Assembly: GCF_002251855.1 (NCBI RefSeq) | Contig: NZ_NOXW01000022.1 | Coordinates: forward strand, 124,001 to 188,000 | Reading direction: 5' to 3' | DNA length: 64,000 bases | Origin: Rhodoferax sp. TH121 | GTDB taxonomy: Bacteria > Pseudomonadota > Gammaproteobacteria > Burkholderiales > Burkholderiaceae_C | In this document: one piece after another, positions 1 through 9,450 of the stretch | Numbering within the stretch: position 1 is the stretch's first letter | How the letters are laid out: each line of letters opens with the position of its first letter | Position numbers and translations under genes: made by a program | The notes under the pieces: model-generated | Database searches by the model: none | What the model saw: the letters and a program-made list of their open reading frames with translations, nothing else | What the model was told of the DNA's origin: nothing

Positions 1-84
1 ACCCTCATGTTCCTGGTGATCTTGGTGGGAGTGGCCCTGTACTTTATGGTGGTGCAGCGTCGGCTGCAGCGCTTTGCTTTGTGA
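1..84 (+). CDS. ABC sugar transporter permease, C-terminal end (partial)
   Basis: Only the last 27 codons and the TGA stop are inside the window. They encode a hydrophobic segment (FLVILVGVALYFMV) followed by a basic tail (QRRLQRFAL), the usual end of a MalF/UgpA-type permease whose last helix runs into a cytoplasmic tail. The stop lies 8 bp before the ATG of the second permease, so the two are almost certainly cotranscribed subunits of one importer. The substrate cannot be read from this fragment; the downstream kinase and SIS-domain genes suggest an amino sugar. Confidence 0.75.
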   Translation, partial: TLMFLVILVGVALYFMVVQRRLQRFAL

Positions 85-92
85 GGCCGCGC

Positions 93-950
93 ATGGCACA
101 ACTTACTTCTGCTTCCAAACTCGTACCCGTGGCGCCCAGCCGCGTGTTTGTGCACATCACACTGGTCGCTTACCTGCTGCTGGCGCTTTTACCCATCCTG
201 CTGGTGTTCATGAACTCGTTCAAGAGCCGTGACGCTATCTTCGATGACCCCTTGGCTTGGCCCACACCGGAGACGTTTTCGCTGATCGGTTACACCAAGG
301 TATTGGGCCGTTCCGACGTGCTCATGTACTTCGGCAACAGCTTCATCGTCACGATCGCCTCCCTGTTCTTCATCCTGTTGTTCGGGGCCATGGCAGCCTG
401 GGGGCTGTCGGAGTACAAATTCAAGGGCAATCGCTGGCTCAAGTTCTTCTTTGCCTTCGGCATCATGGTGCCGATTCGCCTGGGTACGGTGTCCATCCTG
501 CAGCTGATGGTGGAGCTGAACTTGGTGAACACACTGACGGCCCTGGTGCTGGTCTATGTGGCGCAGGGGCTGCCACTGGCGATCATGATCCTGTCGGAGT
601 TCATGGGCCAGGTGCCCAGCGAGCTGAAGGATGCGGCACGCTGCGATGGCATCGACGAGTTCCGCATCTTCTTTCAGGTGGTGGTGCCGCTGATCCGCCC
701 GGCCATTGCCACGGTGGCGGTGTTCACCATGGTTCCGATCTGGAATGACCTGTGGTTCCCACTGATCCTGGCACCTTCCGACAAGACCCAAACCATCACC
801 CTGGGCATCCAGCAGTTTGTGGGGCAGTACGCCACCGACTGGAATGCCGTGCTGGCTTCGCTGTCCCTGGCCATCGTGCCGGTGGTCACCCTTTACGCCC
901 TGTTCTCTCGTCAATTGATTCGCGGCATCACCGCGGGCGCCGTCAAATAA
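93..950 (+). CDS. carbohydrate ABC transporter permease (MalG/CUT1 family)
   Basis: Inner-membrane permease of about 285 residues with six predicted membrane helices. It carries the cytoplasmic EAA-type coupling loop (ELKDAARCDGIDEFRIFF), which docks on the ATPase. The family imports mono- or oligosaccharides with a periplasmic binding protein. I chose ATG 93 because GTGAGG at 81-86 makes a Shine-Dalgarno at good distance; a GTG at 81 that overlaps the upstream stop is the alternative and adds four residues. Upstream lies the partner permease and 12 bp downstream the ATPase. The binding protein must lie to the left of the window. Confidence 0.92.
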   Translation: MAQLTSASKLVPVAPSRVFVHITLVAYLLLALLPILLVFMNSFKSRDAIFDDPLAWPTPETFSLIGYTKVLGRSDVLMYFGNSFIVTIASLFFILLFGAMAAWGLSEYKFKGNRWLKFFFAFGIMVPIRLGTVSILQLMVELNLVNTLTALVLVYVAQGLPLAIMILSEFMGQVPSELKDAARCDGIDEFRIFFQVVVPLIRPAIATVAVFTMVPIWNDLWFPLILAPSDKTQTITLGIQQFVGQYATDWNAVLASLSLAIVPVVTLYALFSRQLIRGITAGAVK

Positions 951-962
951 AGCATACATACC

Positions 963-2105
963 ATGGCACGCGTTTCCCTCACAAACATTTCAAAAAGCTA
1001 CGGCAGCAACGCCCCGGTGCTGCACAACATCAATCTTGACATTGAGCACGGCGAACTGGTGGTGCTGGTGGGCCCCAGTGGCTGCGGCAAATCCACGCTC
1101 CTGCGTGTGCTCTGCGGGCTCGAAGACATCAGCAGCGGCGAGCTACGTATTGGCGACGACGTGGTCAACGACCTGCCACCGGCCGAGCGCGGCATTGCCA
1201 TGGTGTTTCAGAGTTATGCGCTGTACCCGCACATGGACGTGTACCGCAACATGTCGTTTGGCCTGAAGATCCATGGTGCGACCAAAGCCGACATCGACAA
1301 GAAGGTGCGTGACGCCGCCAAGGTGCTGCACATCGATCATCTGCTGGATCGTCTGCCGCGCGAACTCTCGGGCGGGCAGCGCCAGCGCGTCGCGATTGGC
1401 CGCGCTATCGTGCGCGAGCCGCGTCTGTTTCTGTTTGACGAGCCGCTCTCCAACCTCGACGCCGCCTTGCGCGCAAAAACGCGCATCGAGTTGGCCCGCC
1501 TGCACCGCGACCTGGATGCCACCATGGTCTATGTGACCCACGACCAAGTGGAAGCTATGACCTTGGGGGACAAGATTGTGGTGCTGAACGAAGGCCATGT
1601 GCAGCAGGCTGGTACGCCGCTTACCCTGTACCAGCAACCGGCCAACCGCTTTGTTGCGACCTTCATTGGTTCGCCCACTATCAATCTGCTTCCCGCGCGT
1701 GTGATCGAGGTGTCGGACACAGGTGCGCGCCTGCAACTGGGCAACGGCAGCAAGGTGCTGGCCACGGTGGAGGCTGCGCAACTGCAGGTGGGTGAGACGG
1801 TGGAGGTGGGCCTGCGCCCCGAGCACTGCGAAGTGCTGCCTGCGGGTGTGGCTCCGGGTGCAGACGACACGGCGCTGGATGCCGAAATCACCTTGGTGGA
1901 GCACCTGGGTGAGTCCAACCTGCTGTACCTGAAGATGGACGATGGGCAGGAGCTGATCGTGCGTGGCGACGGCAATGCCGAGGTGCGGCTGGGTGACTCG
2001 GTCATCGTGCGTGCGGCACCTGCTGCGCTTTATGTCTTCCGTGCGGACGGAACGGCTTGCAAGCGCTTGAATCCGGGCAATATGCGTTCGGCCCACGCGT
2101 TATGA
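963..2105 (+). CDS. ABC transporter ATP-binding protein, MalK/UgpC type
   Basis: A 380-residue ATPase that powers the sugar importer. Visible motifs are Walker A GPSGCGKST near residue 38, signature LSGGQRQRVAIGR, Walker B LFLFDEP and the H-loop VTHDQ. A C-terminal regulatory region (about residues 240-365) has the OB-fold/TOBE layout of MalK and UgpC. The length is normal for the group. Its TGA overlaps the next gene's ATG (ATGA at 2102-2105), so translation is probably coupled. The exact sugar is not evident from the ATPase; family relatives often serve several CUT1 systems. Confidence 0.93.
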   Translation: MARVSLTNISKSYGSNAPVLHNINLDIEHGELVVLVGPSGCGKSTLLRVLCGLEDISSGELRIGDDVVNDLPPAERGIAMVFQSYALYPHMDVYRNMSFGLKIHGATKADIDKKVRDAAKVLHIDHLLDRLPRELSGGQRQRVAIGRAIVREPRLFLFDEPLSNLDAALRAKTRIELARLHRDLDATMVYVTHDQVEAMTLGDKIVVLNEGHVQQAGTPLTLYQQPANRFVATFIGSPTINLLPARVIEVSDTGARLQLGNGSKVLATVEAAQLQVGETVEVGLRPEHCEVLPAGVAPGADDTALDAEITLVEHLGESNLLYLKMDDGQELIVRGDGNAEVRLGDSVIVRAAPAALYVFRADGTACKRLNPGNMRSAHAL

Positions 2106-3004
2106 GTGCTGCCTGGGATTTCGATGCGCTGCCCGCGCATATCCACTACGCCATTGGCGTAGACGGCGGCGGCACCAGCACGCGAGCGCGGGTGCTGCAC
2201 CGCAGCGGGGTGGTGGTGGGCGAGGGGAAGGCAGGCGCCTCCGGCCTCATGCAAGGCACGCCACAGGCTTGGCACCATATTGCAGAGGCCATTGCCAATG
2301 CGGTACAAGGGCGTTTGCGCGCCGGCTGGCCGCAAGCTGAACCCGCCAACTGCGCTTTGGGGCTGGGCCTGGCCGGTGCCAACAATGCAGACTGGAACGC
2401 GAGCTGTCTGGCCGCCAATCCCGGCTATACACATCTGGCGCTGGAATCTGATGCGGTAACTGCCTTGTTGGGCGCCCACCAAGGCGCCCCCGGGGCACTG
2501 GTCATCATGGGCACAGGGGCGATTGGCTTGGCGCTGCAAGGCAATGGTGAACGCACCACTACCGGCGGCTGGGGCTTCCCCTGCGGAGATGAAGGAAGCG
2601 GTGCAGACCTCGGCTTGCAGGCGGTGAACCTCACGCAACGTGCGGTGGACGGACGCCATGCCCATACCCCGCTCACGCGCGATGTGTATGCGGCCTTGGG
2701 CGGCACACCGCAAGCGATGCTGGCCTGGTGCGGCGCCGCGCGGCAGTTTGCGTATGCCACGCTGGCCCCCAAGGTCTTCGCCCATGCGGAGCATGATCCC
2801 GAGGCAGCCCGGATGCTCGCACGTGCCGCGCAAAGTCTGGAGTCCCTCGCCACCGCGTTGGACCCCACCCATACCTTGCCGCTGGCCGTGGCCGGCAGCA
2901 TTGCGCAGCGCTTGCTGCCTCGCTTGTCTCCCGCATTGGTGCGCCGGGTGGTGCCCGCCCGGGGTGACGCCATGGATGGCGCGCTGGCTTTGTGTTTTCA
3001 GTAA
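2102..3004 (+). CDS. BadF/BadG-family sugar kinase, probable N-acetylglucosamine or glucosamine kinase
   Basis: A 300-residue ASKHA-fold kinase of the BadF/BadG/BcrA/BcrD family. The N-terminal phosphate-1 motif IGVDGGGTSTRARV, a second phosphate loop VIMGTGAIGLAL and a GGWGFPCGDEGSGADLG segment match bacterial GlcNAc/GlcN kinases of this family. The start is taken at the ATG that overlaps the ATPase stop, rather than a longer in-frame start inside the ATPase gene. Predicted role: phosphorylation of the imported amino sugar in the cytoplasm before deamination by the next gene product. Glucosamine rather than GlcNAc as substrate cannot be excluded. Confidence 0.85.
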   Translation: MSAAWDFDALPAHIHYAIGVDGGGTSTRARVLHRSGVVVGEGKAGASGLMQGTPQAWHHIAEAIANAVQGRLRAGWPQAEPANCALGLGLAGANNADWNASCLAANPGYTHLALESDAVTALLGAHQGAPGALVIMGTGAIGLALQGNGERTTTGGWGFPCGDEGSGADLGLQAVNLTQRAVDGRHAHTPLTRDVYAALGGTPQAMLAWCGAARQFAYATLAPKVFAHAEHDPEAARMLARAAQSLESLATALDPTHTLPLAVAGSIAQRLLPRLSPALVRRVVPARGDAMDGALALCFQ

Positions 3005-3013
3005 AGGAAGATT

Positions 3014-4036
3014 GTGCGTACTTTGATGTTGGAAGAGGCCTTAGCCTCGGCGCGCCAGGTGGCGCAGCAACTGGCGGCGGATGAAGACCGCTATGCCACA
3101 CTGGGCGCCGCCCTGCGTGCGCTGCCCCCGCAAGGCGCGGTGACGATTGCACGCGGCAGCTCGGACCACGCCGCGGCTTACTTTGCATATTTGGTGATGT
3201 CGCGGACCGGGCAACTTGTTACCTCGTTGCCGATGTCCTTGTTGACACTCTACAAGGCGCCGCTGGCGAAGCAGCGCTTGCTGGCCGTATCCATTTCCCA
3301 GTCGGGCCGCAGCCCGGACCTCATCGAGCCCATGCAGGTCTTTGAGTCTGCCGGCGCCACCACGGTGGCGTTGGTGAACGACACCACCTCTCCCTTGGCC
3401 GAGGCCGTGGACTGGGCCTTGCCTTTGCACGCGGGCCCTGAAAAAAGCGTTGCAGCGACCAAGAGCTTTATCTGTGGCCTGGTGGCTGGTGCGCGCCTGG
3501 CGGCGCACTGGGGCCAGCATGCTGATCTGCTGCAGGGCCTGCAGAACTTGCCCGCTGCGCTGGATGATGCCTGCCGACAAGACTGGACTGCTGCGGTGGA
3601 GCCTTTGCGTAGCGCCAGCAAGCTCATGGTCATTGGCCGCGGCCCGGGCCTGGCGATTGCGCAGGAGGCTGCGCTCAAATTCAAGGAAACCTGCGCTATC
3701 CAAGCGGAGGCCTTCAGCGGTGCCGAGGTCAAACATGGGCCCATGGCGCTGGTGGACGAGAACTACCCGATGTTGGTGTTTGCGCTGCGGGGCCCTGCGC
3801 AGCAAAGCTTGATTGACCTGGCCACCGAAATGCGGGGCCGTGGTGCGCAGGTATTGCTGGCCGCACCCGCCGATGTGCCGGGCCGCGACCTGACGCTCGC
3901 CACCGCGCCACAGGAAGATCTGGACCCCATCACCGCCATTCAGAGTTTCTATCTGCTGGTGGAGGCCGTGGCACGTGCGCGCGGTGCCAACCCCGACCAG
4001 CCACGCCACCTCTCCAAGGTCACTACCACCCGATAA
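3014..4036 (+). CDS. SIS-domain aminosugar isomerase/deaminase (NagB-II/AgaS-like)
   Basis: A protein of about 340 residues with two SIS (sugar isomerase) domains, like the isomerase half of GlmS but without the glutaminase domain. Features are the ARGSSDHAAAYFAYL and SISQSGRSPDLIEPM sugar-phosphate loops, and a second SIS domain with IGRGPGLAIAQEAALKFKE and GAEVKHGP. Such stand-alone proteins act as glucosamine-6-phosphate deaminases (NagB-II) in several proteobacteria. GTG 3014 follows AAAGGAAG closely; ATG 3026 is an alternative. It is cotranscribed with the kinase, which supports an amino-sugar pathway. A nagA deacetylase is not in view. Confidence 0.85.
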   Translation: MRTLMLEEALASARQVAQQLAADEDRYATLGAALRALPPQGAVTIARGSSDHAAAYFAYLVMSRTGQLVTSLPMSLLTLYKAPLAKQRLLAVSISQSGRSPDLIEPMQVFESAGATTVALVNDTTSPLAEAVDWALPLHAGPEKSVAATKSFICGLVAGARLAAHWGQHADLLQGLQNLPAALDDACRQDWTAAVEPLRSASKLMVIGRGPGLAIAQEAALKFKETCAIQAEAFSGAEVKHGPMALVDENYPMLVFALRGPAQQSLIDLATEMRGRGAQVLLAAPADVPGRDLTLATAPQEDLDPITAIQSFYLLVEAVARARGANPDQPRHLSKVTTTR

Positions 4037-4046
4037 ACTGCGCGGC

Positions 4047-4862
4047 ATGGATTGCCAGACGCTGTTGATCGATGAAGCCCCCGCTGTGCGCCTGCAAGGC
4101 CCGGCGGGCGATACCGTGACCGTGCTGTTGCGCGGTGCGCAAGTAATCTCGTGGGTCGATGCCAGTGGCACAGAACGTCTGTACTGCAGCCCGAAGTCGC
4201 CACTTAAGGGCCCGCAGGCCGTGCGTGGTGGGGTGCCGGTGATCTTTCCACAGTTTTCAGAGCGCGGCCCCTTGATGCGCCACGGTTGGGCTCGCATGCG
4301 TAACTGGACCTTGCAAGCGCAGCATGCTGCGATCCCTGAGCCCAGCGTCTCGTTGCAGCTGGTGAACGCCGTTGGTGATGACCCGCAGTGGCCCCATGCC
4401 TGTGTCTGCACGCTCACGGTCAGCCTGCTTCCCCAAGGGCTGCGCATGGTGCTGTGCGTGCAGAACACCGGTAGCACTGCGTTGACCTTCCATGCGGCCT
4501 TGCACACCTACTTTGCGGTGGGTGACGTCACGCAGACCGTGTTGGGCGGTGTGCAGCCGCATGGGGCTCCGTTGAATTTGCGGGAACCGATCGACCAGGT
4601 GTTTGAAACCGTGGCTGGCCCCTTGCTGCTGCGCAGCCCGCGCGGCGCCCTGCATTTGACCCACCAGGGTTTCCGCGACGTGGTGGTGTGGAATCCCGGC
4701 CCTGATGCGGTTCTGGGGGACTTGCCAAGCGGCGGCTGGCGCGACTTCGTGTGTGTGGAACCGGCCGTGGTGGCGCAGCCGGTTGCCTTGGCCCCCGGTG
4801 CGGACTGGGAAGGCGTCACTGTGATTTCCTACAATCGCCCCCTGTCCACCCGGGACCGATAA
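4047..4862 (+). CDS. D-hexose-6-phosphate mutarotase (YeaD/glucose-6-phosphate 1-epimerase family)
   Basis: A 271-residue aldose-1-epimerase-like protein of the YeaD class, which interconverts alpha and beta anomers of hexose 6-phosphates. Diagnostic segments are [39 protein letters not shown] and the late [10 protein letters not shown] motif around the catalytic glutamate. The start ATG 4047 lies 10 bp after the deaminase stop; longer in-frame starts would overlap the deaminase. It ends the amino-sugar operon and fits by conditioning the fructose- or glucosamine-6-phosphate pool for glycolysis. No specific regulator is visible. Confidence 0.88.
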   Translation: MDCQTLLIDEAPAVRLQGPAGDTVTVLLRGAQVISWVDASGTERLYCSPKSPLKGPQAVRGGVPVIFPQFSERGPLMRHGWARMRNWTLQAQHAAIPEPSVSLQLVNAVGDDPQWPHACVCTLTVSLLPQGLRMVLCVQNTGSTALTFHAALHTYFAVGDVTQTVLGGVQPHGAPLNLREPIDQVFETVAGPLLLRSPRGALHLTHQGFRDVVVWNPGPDAVLGDLPSGGWRDFVCVEPAVVAQPVALAPGADWEGVTVISYNRPLSTRDR

Positions 4863-4878
4863 CCTAACTGAGCTCTCC

Positions 4879-5481
4879 ATGGCCACCAACAAGTCCACTT
4901 CGCGCAACTCGCTGCGCCCTATTCCCAATTTCATTTTTGCCAGCCGCTGGCTGCAGTTGCCGCTCTACATCGGCCTGATCGCGGCCCAGGGCGTGTATGT
5001 CTTCCACTTTTGGGTGGAACTGGTCCACCTGCTGGAAGCCGCGTTTGGCAGTCAGACCGCCTTGCAGGCACTGATCTCCAGCATTGGCTACAAGTCCGAT
5101 GTACAGATCACGGCGCTGAACGAGACCATCATCATGCTGGTGGTGCTGGCGCTGATTGACGTGGTGATGATCTCCAACCTGCTGATCATGGTGATCGTGG
5201 GTGGCTACGAGACCTTTGTGAGCCGCATGGACCTGGACGGGCACCCCGACCAGCCCGAGTGGCTGAGCCATGTGAATGCCTCGGTGCTGAAAGTGAAGCT
5301 GGCCACCGCCATCATCGGCATCAGTTCTATTCACCTGCTCAAGACCTTCATCAACGCCGCCAACTACGATGTCAAGGTGTTGATGTGGCAGACCATCATC
5401 CACGTGGTGTTCTTGCTCAGCGCACTGGCCATTGCCTACACCGACAAACTGCTGACCAGCACCCACCCCGACAAGCACTGA
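4879..5481 (+). CDS. YqhA/UPF0114 family inner-membrane protein
   Basis: A 200-residue membrane protein of the TIGR00645/UPF0114 (YqhA) family. The family signature is the N-terminal [14 protein letters not shown] segment, a central [19 protein letters not shown] helix followed by GGYETFVS, and two further C-terminal helices. Function is not established in the family. It starts 16 bp after the mutarotase stop, so it may be read through from the sugar operon, although the link is not conserved as far as I know. Confidence 0.88.
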   Translation: MATNKSTSRNSLRPIPNFIFASRWLQLPLYIGLIAAQGVYVFHFWVELVHLLEAAFGSQTALQALISSIGYKSDVQITALNETIIMLVVLALIDVVMISNLLIMVIVGGYETFVSRMDLDGHPDQPEWLSHVNASVLKVKLATAIIGISSIHLLKTFINAANYDVKVLMWQTIIHVVFLLSALAIAYTDKLLTSTHPDKH

Positions 5482-5490
5482 GTTCGGCCT

Positions 5491-6432
5491 TCAGCCCGGC
5501 GGCAGGTGGTCGGCGTCCGGCCTGCGCGCCGGGTCCACATGGGTCATGAGGTTGAGTACGCGGTGCCGCTGCAGCACTGCAGCGCGGGCAGCCACCGCGA
5601 TGTTGTGGCCCTCCTCCACCGTAAGGGTGGCATCCACCTCAATGTGGGCATCGGCCACCACCATGTCGCCCATCTTGCGCGTGCGCACATCGTGTACGCC
5701 CGCTACGCCGGGCGTGGCCAGCAGGGTGGTGCGGATGGCCTGCACCTCGGCCTCGTCCAGGCCCCGGTCCATCAGGTCGTGCAGCGCGTCCCAGCCAAAT
5801 TCCCAGCCCATCTTGCCCACCATCAGGCCCACAATGAGCGCGGCAATCGGGTCCAGCAACGGGTAACCCAGCAGATTGCCCGCCAGGCCCACGCCCACCA
5901 CCAACGAAGAGGCTGCGTCCGAGCGAGCATGCCAGGCGTTGGCGACCAGCATGCTGGACTTGACCGCTTTGGCCACACGCAGCATGTAGCGAAACAGCAG
6001 CTCTTTGGACACCAGTGCGGCACCGGCGACCCACAGGGCAACGGGATGCACCATGGCGATGGTGCTGGTGTCTTCGAGCTTGCTGACCGCTGACCAGACC
6101 ATGCCCACGCCGACGGCCAGCAGCAGCAGGCCCAGCACCAGCGAAGCTGCAGTCTCAAACCGTTGATGACCGTAGGGGTGGTCGTCGTCGGCGTCTTTCT
6201 GGCTGTGGTGGTTGGCCAGCAGCACCACGCCGTCGGCCACCAAGTCGGACAACGAGTGGATGCCATCTGCGATCAGGGCCTGCGACTTGGCCAGCACACC
6301 CACCACGATTTGCAAGGTGCTGAGCACCAGGTTGACCGCCACGCTGACCCAGGTGCTGCGGGTGGCAGCGGCCGCGCGCTCGGCCGCGCTGTGGGGGCTG
6401 TGCTCGACATCGTCAGCCTCGGTGAAGTTCAT
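5491..6432 (-). CDS. cation diffusion facilitator (CDF) family metal exporter
   Basis: A 313-residue CDF transporter that would export Zn2+, Fe2+, Co2+ or related divalent metals in exchange for protons. The two paired HxxxD metal-site motifs are visible in helices 2 and 5 (IADGIHSLSDLVAD and NAWHARSDAASS). About six membrane helices are followed by a C-terminal cytoplasmic dimerisation domain (about residues 220-300). A short His/Asp-rich loop (HHSQKDADDDHPYGHQRF) follows helix 2, as in FieF-like members. It converges on yqhA (10-bp gap) and is preceded by topB on the same strand, 54 bp away. Substrate specificity is uncertain. Confidence 0.9.
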   Translation of the reverse strand: MNFTEADDVEHSPHSAAERAAAATRSTWVSVAVNLVLSTLQIVVGVLAKSQALIADGIHSLSDLVADGVVLLANHHSQKDADDDHPYGHQRFETAASLVLGLLLLAVGVGMVWSAVSKLEDTSTIAMVHPVALWVAGAALVSKELLFRYMLRVAKAVKSSMLVANAWHARSDAASSLVVGVGLAGNLLGYPLLDPIAALIVGLMVGKMGWEFGWDALHDLMDRGLDEAEVQAIRTTLLATPGVAGVHDVRTRKMGDMVVADAHIEVDATLTVEEGHNIAVAARAAVLQRHRVLNLMTHVDPARRPDADHLPPG

Positions 6433-6485
6433 GGAGCGTCGCCTTTGAAAGTCACCGAGTCTGCTGACGCCGCCTTAAGGCAGGC

Positions 6486-9431
6486 TTAGCTCAGGTGCTT
6501 GCCGGCGATGCCGGCCAGCTCGAACATCGTGACCTGGGGCTTGCCAAACACTTCCAGCAACTTGGCATCGGCGTTGATGCTGCGCTTGTCTTTGGCGTCT
6601 TGCAGGCCGTTGGCCTTGATGTAGTCCCACAGCTTTTTCATTACTTGCGGGCGGGCAATCAGCTCCGCGCCAATCACTGCGGCCAGTGCGGCGCTGGGCT
6701 GTTTGCCGCTGGCTGCCGTGGTTTTGCGCGGGGCTTTGGGTTTGGCCTCCTTGGCGGCTGCAGCCTTCTTTGCAGGTGCTTTCTTGGCCGCGGCCCCCGT
6801 GGATGCTGCGCGAACAGCTCCTGTTTTGGTAGCGCCTGTGGTTTTGGCGGCCGCCTTGTAAGCGGTTTTTCGTGGCGGGAACTTGCTCGGGGCGAACTCG
6901 AAGTTCACCTTGCCGGCCTCGGCGTCCCAGGCCAACATGGCCTTGAAGGCACGGCGCGTGCGCATGGAGACAAATTTCTCCAGCATGTCGGTCTTGCCGG
7001 TGGCCAGCAGCTTTTGCATCTGCTCGCGCTCGATAGGCTGCTGCAGGATGATCTGACCACTCTTGAAGTCGCAGCTGGGCGTGGGCTGAGCATCAGTCGG
7101 TACCGATTTTTCGCACACATAGTTCTTGCCGTGCTCGAAGACGTTGCCGCCGCACTTGGGGCAGGCACCCAGTGCAGTTTGAGCGCTGAAGTCGATGATC
7201 TCGCCGTCGTCCTCGCCCGCCTTGTCGTCGCCAAAGTCAAACTCCAGCTTGTAGTTCTTGGTTTCCTCGTCGAACTTGATCACCATCTCGGCCGTGAACG
7301 GCCAACCGGCTTTGGAGCGGAAGCCGTCCAGCGGGCCAATCTTTTTGTCACGCAGGAATTGCTCCACTTCCGCGGTTTCAAAAGTGCGCCCAGCAGGTGA
7401 TTTGCCAAACGAGAAGCCGCAGCCGTCCTCGGTGCCGCTTTGGCCCGTGCAGGTGAAGCGGCGGTAGTTTTCCTTCACGATGCCGCCGCAGTTGGGGCAG
7501 CGCGCCTCCAGCGTGGCGTAGTCACCTGGGATGGTGTCGCGGTCGTATTCCTTGGCTTTTTTGACCATGCGCTCGGTCATGGCGGCAATCTCGGCCATGA
7601 AGGCGTCGCGGCCCAGCTTGCCCTGTTCCATCTGGGCCAGTTTGTATTCCCATTCGCCGGTCAGCTCGGCCTTGGAGAGCTCTTCCACACCCAGGCCACG
7701 CAAGAGAGTCATCAGTTGGAAGGCCTTGGCTGTGGGAATCAGTTCACGGCCTTCTCGCAGCATGTACTTCTCGGCGATCAGGCCTTCGATGATGCTGGAA
7801 CGGGTGGCCGGTGTGCCCAGGCCCTTTTCCTGCATGGCTTCGCGAAGCTCGTCGTCTTCCACGGTTTTGCCAGCGCCTTCCATGGCGCCGAGCAAGGTCG
7901 CTTCAGAGTAGCGGGCGGGTGGCTTGGTCTTGAGGCCCTTGGGGTCTACCGGGTCACCCTTGACCTTCTCACCGGGCGCCACGGGCACCAGGTTCTGGCC
8001 CTTGTCACCTTCCTTGGCGTCTTCCACTTCCGCAGCGGCTTCCTTGCCATAAATGGCCAGCCAGCCCGGCTTGACCAGCACCTTGCCTTCGGTCTTGAAG
8101 GAATGCTGGGCGGCCGTTGTGATGCGGGTGGTGACTTGGTATTCCGCACTGGGGAAGAACACCGCCATGAAGCGGCGCACGACCAGGTCGTACAGCTTTT
8201 GCTCAGCCTCGCTCAAGCCGCTGGGGGCTTGCAAGGTGGGGATGATGGCAAAGTGATCCGACACCTTGGCGTTGTCAAACACGCGTTTGGTGGGCTTGAT
8301 GTAGTTGTTGTTCAGGGCGGTGAGTGCGTGCGGCGCCAAGTGGCGCATGCCACTGTCTGCCAGCATCTCGAAGGTCTGCTTGACCACGGGCACATAGTCT
8401 TCGGGCAGGGCACGCGAATCGGTACGCGGGTAGGTCAGGGCTTTGTGGCGTTCGTACAGGCTCTGGGCAATTTGCAAAGTGGTCTTTGCAGAAAAACCGA
8501 ACTTGCCGTTGGCCTCGCGCTGTAGGCTGGTCAGGTCAAACAGCAGGGGAGAGGCCTGCGTGGTGGGCTTGCTTTCTTCGGTGACCGTGGCGGGCTGACC
8601 GCGCACCGCGTTGGCAATGGCCTGTGCTTCGGTCAGGCTCCAGACGCGGTCGGCCTTCTTCTCTGCGTCGTCCGCATCCTTTTTGTGCGCCGGGTTGAAC
8701 CACTTGGCGGGGTACTCGCCCGCCTCGGCATGGAAGCTGGCATGAATTTCCCAATAGTCGCGGCTCACGAACTTGCGGATCAGTTCTTCACGCTCCACCA
8801 CCACCGACAGCGTGGGCGTTTGCACCCGGCCCACCGTGGTCAGGAAGAAGCCGCCATCGCGGCTGTTAAACGCCGTCATGGCGCGCGTGCCGTTGATGCC
8901 GACCAGCCAGTCCGCTTCGGAGCGGCAGCGGGCTGCGTCGGCCAGCGGCTGCATCTGTGCATTGGTGCGCAAGGCGTTAAATCCGTCGCGGATGGCCTGG
9001 GGCGTCATGGACTGCAGCCACAGGCGGCTCACCGGCTTGCCAAGGGGCTTGGCGCCACCGGCGTACTGCTCAATGAGGCGGAAGATGAGTTCACCCTCGC
9101 GGCCCGCGTCGCAGGCGTTCACCAGCTTGTCCACGTCCTTGCGTTTGGCGAGTTTGACCACCGCGTTCAGGCGCGTCTTGGTCTTGTCCACGGGCTTCAA
9201 GTCAAAGTGTGGCGGGATGACAGGCAGGTGGGCGAAGCTCCACTTGCCGCGCTTGACGTCATATTGTTCAGGGGCCTGGATCTCCACCAAGTGGCCCACG
9301 GCGCTGGAGACAACATAGCTGTCGCTCTCGAAGTACTCGTCGTGTTTTTCGAACTTGCCAGCCACCGGTGTGAGTGCACGCACGATGTCTTGGGCGACGG
9401 ACGGCTTTTCCGCAATAACTAATGTTTTCAT
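6486..9431 (-). CDS. topB: DNA topoisomerase III with C-terminal SWIB domain
   Basis: A 981-residue type IA topoisomerase, much longer than E. coli TopB (653). The start is MKTLVIAEKPS, the conserved TOPRIM beginning; upstream in-frame codons run through the intergenic region and are rejected. DAGREGELIF is the TOPRIM acidic motif and YPRTDS holds the catalytic tyrosine (residue 334). Two zinc-ribbon-like modules follow (CPNCGG...CGF and CPKCGG...C), then an Ala/Lys-rich linker. The last 75 or so residues (RPQVMKKLWDYIKANGLQD, KLLEVFG) form a SWIB/MDM2-like domain, a fold better known from eukaryotic chromatin remodellers and chlamydial topoisomerase I. The role is decatenation or recombination-intermediate processing. 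A SET-domain gene diverges from its start. Confidence 0.93.
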   Translation of the reverse strand: MKTLVIAEKPSVAQDIVRALTPVAGKFEKHDEYFESDSYVVSSAVGHLVEIQAPEQYDVKRGKWSFAHLPVIPPHFDLKPVDKTKTRLNAVVKLAKRKDVDKLVNACDAGREGELIFRLIEQYAGGAKPLGKPVSRLWLQSMTPQAIRDGFNALRTNAQMQPLADAARCRSEADWLVGINGTRAMTAFNSRDGGFFLTTVGRVQTPTLSVVVEREELIRKFVSRDYWEIHASFHAEAGEYPAKWFNPAHKKDADDAEKKADRVWSLTEAQAIANAVRGQPATVTEESKPTTQASPLLFDLTSLQREANGKFGFSAKTTLQIAQSLYERHKALTYPRTDSRALPEDYVPVVKQTFEMLADSGMRHLAPHALTALNNNYIKPTKRVFDNAKVSDHFAIIPTLQAPSGLSEAEQKLYDLVVRRFMAVFFPSAEYQVTTRITTAAQHSFKTEGKVLVKPGWLAIYGKEAAAEVEDAKEGDKGQNLVPVAPGEKVKGDPVDPKGLKTKPPARYSEATLLGAMEGAGKTVEDDELREAMQEKGLGTPATRSSIIEGLIAEKYMLREGRELIPTAKAFQLMTLLRGLGVEELSKAELTGEWEYKLAQMEQGKLGRDAFMAEIAAMTERMVKKAKEYDRDTIPGDYATLEARCPNCGGIVKENYRRFTCTGQSGTEDGCGFSFGKSPAGRTFETAEVEQFLRDKKIGPLDGFRSKAGWPFTAEMVIKFDEETKNYKLEFDFGDDKAGEDDGEIIDFSAQTALGACPKCGGNVFEHGKNYVCEKSVPTDAQPTPSCDFKSGQIILQQPIEREQMQKLLATGKTDMLEKFVSMRTRRAFKAMLAWDAEAGKVNFEFAPSKFPPRKTAYKAAAKTTGATKTGAVRAASTGAAAKKAPAKKAAAAKEAKPKAPRKTTAASGKQPSAALAAVIGAELIARPQVMKKLWDYIKANGLQDAKDKRSINADAKLLEVFGKPQVTMFELAGIAGKHLS

Positions 9432-9450
9432 CTGACTACAATCCAGTTCT

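Noticed and set aside
3041-4507. 488-codon minus-strand open frame over the SIS deaminase and mutarotase genes
   Set aside because: Low-complexity, Arg/His/Gln-rich translation without motifs, opposite two clear genes.
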